Source: Candidatus Flemingiibacterium merdigallinarum
GTDB taxonomy: Bacteria; Bacillota; Clostridia; Oscillospirales; CAG-272
Length of the DNA stretch: 39,148 nucleotides
Assembly: GCA_904386005.1 (NCBI GenBank)
Contig: CAJFKR010000015.1
Coordinates: 1 to 39,148 of the forward strand
Direction of reading: 5' to 3'
Numbering within the stretch: position 1 is the stretch's first letter; the number at the start of each line of letters is the position of its first letter. Shown in pieces: positions 34,082-39,148 of the stretch. The notes under the pieces were generated by a model. That model saw only the letters and a list, made by a program, of their open reading frames with translations, made no database searches and was not told the DNA's origin. The position numbers and the translations under genes were made by a program.

Positions 34082-34627
34082 ATGCTGCGAAGAAGTTTCA
34101 GCGATTATCAGAAAATCGAGAGCCTGCCGATACGGCTGTTCGGAGTCGCGCGCGAGTCTATAGTCGACGGACCCGAGCTGCGATATGTGGTGTTTGTACA
34201 GGGCTGTCCGCACAAATGCCCAGGCTGCCACAACCCCGAATCTCACGCGTACGGCGGCGGTCAGCTCACGACGACCGACCGCGTCTGGCGGGATATCAAG
34301 AAGAATCCGCTCATCAAGGGATTGACCTTCAGCGGCGGCGAGCCGTTTTTGTGGGGACATGAGCTGGCAGTCATTGCCAAAAAGGCGATTGCCGAGGGCA
34401 TGAGCATCATGACCTATTCGGGCTTCACCTATGAGCATCTGCTTAAAAAAGCCGAGACCGAGCCGTCGGTACACGAGCTTTTGTCGGTGACGAACTATCT
34501 TGTCGACGGCAGGTATGTGGACGCTCTGCGCGACCTCAATCTGCATTTCCGCGGCAGCTCGAATCAGCGGATTTTTGACGTCACCTGCTACCCGAACTCC
34601 AAGGACGCGCAGATCATAGAGCTTTGA
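34082..34627 (+). CDS. nrdG: Anaerobic ribonucleotide reductase activating enzyme
   Basis: About 181 residues from ATG 34082 (AGGAAG 7 bases upstream). A longer in-frame start at 34016 lacks support. The radical-SAM motif C-P-H-K-C-P-G-C is followed by HNPESHAYGGG and LTFSGGEPFLWG, then TYSGFTYE, the NrdG order. It makes the glycyl radical on NrdD, the oxygen-sensitive reductase for dNTP synthesis. nrdD, usually next door, is not in this window, so the pair is split. This supports an anaerobic lifestyle. Confidence 0.94.
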   Translation: MLRRSFSDYQKIESLPIRLFGVARESIVDGPELRYVVFVQGCPHKCPGCHNPESHAYGGGQLTTTDRVWRDIKKNPLIKGLTFSGGEPFLWGHELAVIAKKAIAEGMSIMTYSGFTYEHLLKKAETEPSVHELLSVTNYLVDGRYVDALRDLNLHFRGSSNQRIFDVTCYPNSKDAQIIEL

Positions 34628-34672
34628 CCGATTTTTTAGTCAGGTAGCAGGGATAAAGCTGTATCCTGCTTG

Positions 34673-34934
34673 AGTTAGGAGTGAGTAGTTAGGAGTGAGG
34701 AGTTTCGGAACGGAAATTTGCCATGCAAATTTCCGGTGCGAACCGTTCGCGATGGCAATGCGGTGAAGTCATGGCGTAATTTGACGATATCGAAAAAATC
34801 AATAGCTTATCACTCCAAGCAGCCCGCACCAATTTAATATAGATATAATCACAAACAGCAAGATACCGTAAATTTGCCGCAGGCAAATTTACGTTCATTA
34901 ACTCCTCACTCCTCATTCCTAACTCCTCACTAAT
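34673..34934. repeat. Complete palindrome/heptamer element (about 262 bp) between nrdG and purM
   Basis: Left end: four purine heptamers alternating AGTTAGG and AGTGAG(T/G) (34673-34700), then GGAAC and the perfect palindrome 34711-34735 (11-bp arms, loop CAT) and 34738-34750. Unique centre about 34751-34866. Right end: palindrome 34867-34893 (12-bp arms, loop GCA), GTTC, and five pyrimidine heptamers (34900-34934) ending CACTAAT. The two ends are inverted copies in design: heptamers - GAAC - palindrome ... palindrome - GTTC - heptamers. I see no gene in the 381-bp spacer 34628-35008. Confidence 0.85.
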
Positions 34935-35008
34935 CCAAGTCTCCCGTAAGCCATCAAAAGAGCACAAAACTAACATATACAAAATAATGTTCGAGAAAGG
35001 ATCATATC

Positions 35009-36175
35009 ATGTCAGACGCATATTTATCCCGCGGAGTTTCCGCGACCAAGGACGAGGTACACAGCGCGATCGCGAAGCAGGACAAGGGCGAATTCGCCGG
35101 AGCGTTCTGCAAGCTGATCCCCGACCCCTGCGGCGACCCCGCGTGGTGCGCGGCGATGCACGCCGACGGAGCGGGTACGAAATCCTCGCTCGCCTACATC
35201 AAGTACCGCGAGACCGGCGACCTGTCCGCGTTTTACAACATCGCGCAGGACTCGGTCGTTATGAACTTAGACGACCTTTTGTGCGTAGGCGCGACTGACG
35301 GCTTTGTGCTGTCCAATACGATCGGGCGCAACGCGCACCGCGTAGGCGGCGACTGCATCAAAGCCGTGATCGACGGCTACACCGATTTCTGCAAGCTGCT
35401 CGGCGAGTACGGTGTCGGCGTCACGATGTCGGGCGGCGAGACTGCCGACGTCGGTGACCTCGTTGCGACTATAATCGCCGACTCGACCTTCTTTGTCCGT
35501 ATCAAGCGGGATGAGGTCATCGACTGCGCGAATATCCGCCCGGGCGACGTCATAGTCGGACTCGCTTCGTTCGGTCAGGCGGTATACGAGAAAAGCTATA
35601 ACGCCGGCATGGGGTCTAACGGACTCACCGCGGCACGTCATCTGCTGCTGTCGCACGAATACGCTGAAAAATACCCCGAGACTTACTCGCCGACAATCGA
35701 TATATCGAAGGTATACTGTGGCAAATACAAGGTAGGAGACAAGCTCCCCGGCTGTGATGTCGATGTCATTGACGCGATCCTCTCGCCGACGCGCACCTAC
35801 GCGCCGATAATCCGCGACCTGCTCGCCGCAAAGCGCGATTCGATACACGGAATCATCCACTGCACCGGAGGCGGTCAGGGCAAGTGCCGCGGCTTCGGTG
35901 AGCGCATACATTACATCAAGGACAGCCTGTTCGACATCCCGCCGCTGTTCTCCGCGATCTACGAGAACGGCGACATCTCGGCGTCCGAGATGTACCAAGT
36001 GTTCAATATGGGTCATCGCATGGAGCTTTACTGCGACGAGGCGACCGCTTCGTTCGTGATCGAGACGGCGAAGAAATACCGTGTCGACGCGAAGATCGTC
36101 GGCTACACCGAGGCGTCGCGCGACGAGCGCAACCATGTTTCGATACGCTCCGAGCTTGGCTCATTCGAGTATTGA
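35009..36175 (+). CDS. purM: Phosphoribosylformylglycinamidine cyclo-ligase-like protein (divergent PurM)
   Basis: 388 residues, longer than the usual 340-350. PurM/ThiL-fold motifs: HADGAGTKSSLA, DSVVMNLDDLLCVGA (metal and ATP site), GVTMSGGETADVGDLV, VIVGLASFGQAVYEK, IHCTGGGQGKCRGFGERIHY and FNMGHRMELYC. It should close the imidazole ring of AIR in purine synthesis. It resembles the longer PurM type found in Bacteroidetes and some Clostridia more than Bacillus PurM. No other pur gene is adjacent, so the function is likely but is assigned by family. GAAAGG lies 8 bases before the ATG. Confidence 0.85.
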   Translation: MSDAYLSRGVSATKDEVHSAIAKQDKGEFAGAFCKLIPDPCGDPAWCAAMHADGAGTKSSLAYIKYRETGDLSAFYNIAQDSVVMNLDDLLCVGATDGFVLSNTIGRNAHRVGGDCIKAVIDGYTDFCKLLGEYGVGVTMSGGETADVGDLVATIIADSTFFVRIKRDEVIDCANIRPGDVIVGLASFGQAVYEKSYNAGMGSNGLTAARHLLLSHEYAEKYPETYSPTIDISKVYCGKYKVGDKLPGCDVDVIDAILSPTRTYAPIIRDLLAAKRDSIHGIIHCTGGGQGKCRGFGERIHYIKDSLFDIPPLFSAIYENGDISASEMYQVFNMGHRMELYCDEATASFVIETAKKYRVDAKIVGYTEASRDERNHVSIRSELGSFEY

Positions 36176-36234
36176 CTCGATTTTATTTGCCGTGCGAGTA
36201 ATGCGTATACAAGTAATGCGACTAAAATAACCGC

Positions 36235-36256
36235 AGCCGGAGAATCCTCTCCGGCT
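36235..36256 (+). terminator. Hairpin downstream of purM (possible terminator without T-run)
   Basis: A 9-bp perfect stem AGCCGGAGA / TCTCCGGCT with loop ATCC lies 60 bp after the purM stop. No T-run follows, so the termination role is uncertain. Confidence 0.35.
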
Positions 36257-36388
36257 CGCGTTCCCGATAGCGGCGACAGCGTCCGCTGCGCAGAGCAAAG
36301 CTGTCATGACTATACGGCAACCCAGAATCGCTGAGCGAATATTATTTCTGCGCAATTTATAATTGCGTATTGCCGTAATTCAATAAAT

Positions 36389-36673
36389 TAGTCGATTGTA
36401 AAAGTCATAGTAAACGAAAAAGTTTGCTTTCACTAAGCCGCTGCTCGGGGCAGGGTGACCCCAGCAGGTTCGTCCGAAGGACGAACCTGCCAAAAGCGGC
36501 GCACCTCTGTCGCTATAGCGATACTGCACAAATTTAACCTTGGCTCGCATATGTAAAGTGGCATATACGCCTAATTGCTAAAGTTTTCGCGGTGGGGGTC
36601 TGGGGGAGGTGCCTTTTTCAAAAGGCGCCTCCCCCAGGGAAAGCGAACAAGTTTGCACATTTACAATCGCCTA
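36389..36673. mobile_element. MITE-like element, 285 bp, with 14-bp flanking direct repeats
   Basis: Left end TAGTCGATTGTAAAAGTC and right end (read inward) TAGGCGATTGTAAATGTG agree at 15 of 18 positions. Directly outside both ends the same 14 bases, GTAATTCAATAAAT, occur (36375-36388 and 36674-36687), as expected for a target duplication. Inside are a 12-bp triloop palindrome (36464-36490, loop GAA) enclosed by GCCGCT/AGCGGC, and a long stem of about 17 bp (36600-36637). It has no coding capacity, so mobilisation would need a transposase elsewhere. It fills most of the 549-bp gap between purM and the sugar kinase. Confidence 0.78.
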
Positions 36674-36697
36674 GTAATTCAATAAATCGAAAGGAGA

Positions 36698-36714
36698 CTT
36701 TTGCTTCGCAAAAG
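36698..36714 (+). promoter_or_regulatory. Perfect hairpin between ribosome site and start codon of the sugar kinase
   Basis: CTTTTGC-TTC-GCAAAAG lies between AAAGGAG (36690-36696) and ATG 36725. Unfolded, the spacing is 28 nt, too long for efficient initiation; folded, it becomes about 11 nt. A TTG inside the hairpin (36701) is an alternative start. Confidence 0.55.
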
Positions 36715-36724
36715 CAAATATAAT

Positions 36725-37660
36725 ATGAAAAAAAGAGTACTTGTAGTCAGCAGCGCGAATATGGACTTTGTGATGAAGGTGCAGAAGCTCCCCGAAGCCG
36801 GACAGACTATTGTAGAAAGCCGGTCGTACAATTACGTCCCGGGCGGCAAGGGAGCCAACGCCGCGGTCGCGCTCGCGAGACTCGGAGGTGACTGCATATT
36901 CTGCTGCCGACTCGGCAGCGATACGCACGCGAAACGGCTCAAGGAGCTGTACGTCGACAACCACATCGATGTGCGCTTCATCAAGCACGACCGCCTGCAT
37001 CCGACCGGACTTGCTTCTATCATAGTCGAAGAAAACGGCGACAACCGCATTATCGTCTACCCGGGCGCGAATCGCGAGCTGTCGAGCGACGACATCGAGG
37101 ACGCGTTCACTTGTCTGCCCGACGCGGTGTTCATCCAATTTGAAATTCCCGACTCGGCGGTCATAGTAGCGACTCAGTTCGCAAAGCGGCGTAATATTCC
37201 GGTGTTCATCGACGCCGGACCGGCTCGCCCCGACTATCCGCTCGACAAGCTGTCGCGGCTCGAGGTCATCTCGCCGAACGAAACCGAGTGCTTCGCGCTC
37301 ACCGGAGTCCTGCCGAACAACTCGGAGAACTGTCTGCGCGCGGCAAGCATACTTATGCAGAAGGTGGACACTAAATACGTCGTAATCAAACTCGGCGGGC
37401 GCGGCGCGTATATACACGACGGCAAGTATTCGCAGCTTGTGCCGACCTATGAGGGCGAGGTCGTCGACACGACCGCGGCCGGCGACGCGTTCAGCGCGGC
37501 ACTGACGCTTGAATATCTGAAGAGCGGCGACATACTGCATTCGGTCAAGTACGCGAATGTGGTCGGAACAATGGTTGTCGGCAAGGCTGGCGCGTCGACT
37601 TCACTGCCGACCGAAGCCGAGGTCGACGAATTCATCCGTTCGCGCCGGATCGCACTCTGA
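36725..37660 (+). CDS. rbsK: PfkB-family sugar kinase, ribokinase-like
   Basis: 311 residues from ATG 36725. PfkB signature 1 is GGKGANAAVALARLGG; signature 2 is DTTAAGDAFSAAL with the catalytic Asp. It begins VLVVSSANMDFVMKVQKLPEAGQTI, as ribokinases do. It phosphorylates a sugar such as ribose with ATP; the exact sugar is inferred. In-frame TTG 36701 would add 8 residues. No ribose transporter is nearby. The stop overlaps the ruvX start by one base (TGATG). Confidence 0.9.
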   Translation: MKKRVLVVSSANMDFVMKVQKLPEAGQTIVESRSYNYVPGGKGANAAVALARLGGDCIFCCRLGSDTHAKRLKELYVDNHIDVRFIKHDRLHPTGLASIIVEENGDNRIIVYPGANRELSSDDIEDAFTCLPDAVFIQFEIPDSAVIVATQFAKRRNIPVFIDAGPARPDYPLDKLSRLEVISPNETECFALTGVLPNNSENCLRAASILMQKVDTKYVVIKLGGRGAYIHDGKYSQLVPTYEGEVVDTTAAGDAFSAALTLEYLKSGDILHSVKYANVVGTMVVGKAGASTSLPTEAEVDEFIRSRRIAL

Positions 37661-38082
37661 TGGCAGAACGTATTCTTGGAGTCGACTACGGCGACGTGCG
37701 CACCGGACTCGCAGTCAGCGACACGCTCGGTATGCTCGCGAGCGGCATTGGTTATGTCTGTGCGAGAGGTATGAAAAAAACCGCTCTGCTCGTCGCACAG
37801 AAAGCGGCTGAATATTCGGTTTCGCGCATCATAGTCGGTCTGCCGATAAACATGAACGGCACATACGGTCCGCGCGCCGAGCACGCGAAGTATTTCGCGG
37901 AGATGCTGGGCGAGCTGACCGGACTGGAGGTCGAGCTGTTCGACGAACGATGCAGTACAATGGCAGCGTATAAGATTCTGAATCTGACCGACACGCGCGG
38001 CAAAAAGCGTAAAGAAGCGGTTGACACGTTGTCGGCGCAGATTATATTGCAGAACTACCTCGACTCGCATCGTCGAGCCTAA
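37660..38082 (+). CDS. ruvX: Holliday junction resolvase-like / pre-16S rRNA nuclease (YqgF)
   Basis: 140 residues, family length. RNase-H-like fold motifs: ILGVDYGDVRTGLAVSD (first catalytic Asp), VGLPINMNGTYGPRAEHAKYFAEML, ELFDERCSTMAA and the last acidic site in KEAVDTLSAQIIL. Proteins of this family trim the 16S rRNA 5' end and may resolve junctions. It is translationally coupled to the kinase gene. Confidence 0.95.
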   Translation: MAERILGVDYGDVRTGLAVSDTLGMLASGIGYVCARGMKKTALLVAQKAAEYSVSRIIVGLPINMNGTYGPRAEHAKYFAEMLGELTGLEVELFDERCSTMAAYKILNLTDTRGKKRKEAVDTLSAQIILQNYLDSHRRA

Positions 38083-38086
38083 TGAA

Positions 38087-38120
38087 AACCGGCAGCCTCG
38101 AGGTGAAGCTGCCGGATTGT
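38087..38120. terminator. Bidirectional terminator between ruvX and the SGNH gene
   Basis: CCGGCAGC / GCTGCCGG form an 8-bp stem (38089-38096, 38108-38115). On the minus strand it is followed by TTTTCATT; on the plus strand by ATTGTCATTT. It sits between two convergent genes. Confidence 0.7.
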
Positions 38121-38131
38121 CATTTGTTGAA

Positions 38132-39148
38132 TCAGGGCAAGATTAACGGAAATGTGTCAGTCGCTGTGTCAACCGATGTGTTGTCGACCGGCATAGTCTC
38201 GACCGGCATAGTCTCGACCGGCATAGTCTCGACCGGCGTAGTGTCGACCGGCATGGTTTCGACCGGTGTGGTATCGACCGGCGTAGTATCGGTCGGCATA
38301 GTCTCGATCGGCGTAGTGTCGACAGGCACAGTTTCGACCGGCGTTGTATCGACTGGCATAGTCTCAATCGGTGTAGTGTCGACCGGCATGGTTTCGACCG
38401 GTGTGGTATCGACCGGCGTGGTTTCGACCGGTGTTGTATCGACAGGCATAGTCTCAATCGGTGCAGTCTCAATCGGCGCAGTTTCCACCGGCGTTGTTTC
38501 AACTGGTGCAGTCTCAACCGGCGCTGGATTTGTCGGCTGGGGCGGCTTGGGATTCGGCTTCTCGACAACCTCGATCATACACAGATTCTCATATTCGGAC
38601 AGGTCTACTACGTGAGTACGGTAGAAGTCGAGCAGTACCTTGTACGCCGCGACGTTGAGATGTACGCCGTCTGACGAATTCGCCGGGTCGAGCGTGCCGT
38701 CCTCGAGCGCGAACAGCTCGGTCGGGTCGAGCAAGAACACGTCCATCTCGTCCGCGAGCGAGCGGAGCAGTTCGTTGAACTGCGAGGCCTTCTCGTTTGT
38801 GATACCGAACGTCGAATTTTCCGAATACTCGGTCGTAATCGGCAGTATCAATTGAATATATATCGGCACACCGGTGATTTCGCGTATATCCTCTATAACT
38901 TTACGGTAAGTATCAATAAACGGCTTCGGCGACCAACCGAGCTCGTTGAGTCCGAGCGCGAGGTAGATTCCGGTGTAATTGCCTTTCTCGTCCTCGAGTG
39001 CCTGGAAGCAGGTGCGGGTCTGTTTCTGTCCGTTTTCATCGGTATAGCGCAGGTATGCCTTGATTTCGAGCTGGCCGATATTGAGTCCGACCGACGACAT
39101 ATCGATCGGGTCGATGTCGGTATAAGTTATAAGCCCGACCGTGCGGGA
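38132..39148 (-). CDS. SGNH/GDSL hydrolase with C-terminal Pro-Thr pentapeptide repeats (5' end outside window)
   Basis: The frame stays open to the window edge, so about 338 C-terminal residues are visible and the N-terminus with the expected catalytic Ser is missing. YLALGLNELGW matches the SGNH block III (G-x-N), and SSDGVHLNVAAYKVL matches block V with the catalytic Asp-x-x-His. GVPIYIQLILPITTEYS lies between. The family includes carbohydrate esterases and lipases. The C-terminal 130 residues are 24 pentapeptides of the type (T/M/A)-P-V-(E/D)-T plus the tail ATDTFPLILP, which suggests a stalk-like linker, although no wall anchor follows. Confidence 0.82.
   Translation of the reverse strand, partial: SRTVGLITYTDIDPIDMSSVGLNIGQLEIKAYLRYTDENGQKQTRTCFQALEDEKGNYTGIYLALGLNELGWSPKPFIDTYRKVIEDIREITGVPIYIQLILPITTEYSENSTFGITNEKASQFNELLRSLADEMDVFLLDPTELFALEDGTLDPANSSDGVHLNVAAYKVLLDFYRTHVVDLSEYENLCMIEVVEKPNPKPPQPTNPAPVETAPVETTPVETAPIETAPIETMPVDTTPVETTPVDTTPVETMPVDTTPIETMPVDTTPVETVPVDTTPIETMPTDTTPVDTTPVETMPVDTTPVETMPVETMPVETMPVDNTSVDTATDTFPLILP
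38165..38524 (-). repeat. 24-copy 15-bp tandem repeat encoding P-V-(E/D)-T units
   Basis: Twenty-four 15-bp units of the type GTCGACCGGCATAGT (plus strand) lie in frame inside the SGNH gene. Some neighbours are nearly identical (for example 38177-38230), so the copy number is likely to vary between strains. Confidence 0.92.

Noticed and set aside
34628..35008. Small protein gene in the nrdG-purM spacer
   Set aside because: The open frames run through heptamers and palindromes, lack ribosome sites and give repetitive peptides.
36444..36462. FMN riboswitch-like core (TCGGGGCAGGGTGA) inside the MITE-like element
   Set aside because: Only about 14 bases resemble the 5' part of the RFN element. 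The other conserved arms and the closing stem are missing, and no riboflavin gene follows. It is explained as part of a GGGTGACCC hairpin.
1..39148. tRNA or rRNA genes
   Set aside because: I saw no cloverleaf with the conserved T-arm motif GGTTCRANNCC followed by an acceptor stem, and no rRNA-like stretch. A tRNA-scan run would be needed to exclude an odd one.

Overview
The window looks like a chromosomal segment of an endospore-forming, host-associated member of the Clostridia. I base this on gene order and gene content, not on a marker-gene search. The central block, yicC-remA-gmk-rpoZ-priA-def-fmt-yugP-rsmB-rlmN-stp-prkC-rsgA-thiN-spoVM (7.9-22.5 kb, + strand), is the syntenic core known from Bacillus subtilis and most Firmicutes. 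coaBC (normally between rpoZ and priA) and rpe (normally between rsgA and thiN) are missing. A 27-codon spoVM at the end of the block indicates sporulation ability. Coding DNA is GC-rich and full of TCG/GCG/CGC codons, while promoters and intergenic spacers are AT-rich, with many near-consensus sigma-A promoters (TTGACA-17-TATAAT).

Layout. 0-7.8 kb: carbohydrate and accessory genes. These are a DUF3784 membrane protein, a GH95 alpha-L-fucosidase, a divergent GH16 enzyme, an orphan sugar-type solute-binding lipoprotein, a tandem GNAT acetyltransferase and a small lipoprotein whose promoter is overlapped by a perfect 16-bp inverted repeat. 7.9-22.5 kb: the housekeeping/sporulation block, interrupted before def by a repeat element of about 430 bp. 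22.6-24.8 kb: a BlaI-type repressor and an M56 (BlaR1/MecR1-like) membrane metallopeptidase carrying a C-terminal M23 peptidoglycan-peptidase-like domain, behind a consensus promoter with three 16-bp operators. 24.8-28.4 kb: a 41-residue one-helix membrane peptide, a UroD-superfamily protein and a GH36 alpha-galactosidase. 28.5-30.3 kb (- strand): a DUF2383-like four-helix protein and MetA with Glu111, so probably an acetyltransferase. 30.4-34.0 kb: a 1041-residue membrane-anchored exoprotein and a small three-helix protein. 34.1-38.1 kb: nrdG without nrdD, a divergent purM, a PfkB-family sugar kinase and ruvX. 38.1 kb to the end (- strand): the 3' part of an SGNH/GDSL hydrolase ending in 24 pentapeptide repeats.

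How the genes work together. The cytoplasmic fucosidase and alpha-galactosidase, the sugar-binding lipoprotein and the PfkB kinase suggest import and intracellular trimming of short host or plant oligosaccharides, but no permease lies in the window. The housekeeping block joins translation start and end (def, fmt, rsmB, rlmN, rsgA), nucleotide supply (gmk), replication restart (priA), wall-responsive Ser/Thr signalling (stp-prkC) and spore coat assembly (spoVM).

The most unusual signal is intergenic. There is a modular repeat family made of perfect palindromes with 3-nt loops (often GCA) and unrelated arm sequences, bordered by heptanucleotide tandem arrays that are purine-rich on the left and pyrimidine-rich on the right. 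It occurs at 12.46-12.89, 29.23-29.32 and 34.67-34.93 kb, with a heptamer array alone at 4.11 kb. Separately, a 285-bp MITE-like element with about 18-bp terminal inverted repeats and 14-bp flanking direct repeats sits upstream of the sugar kinase.
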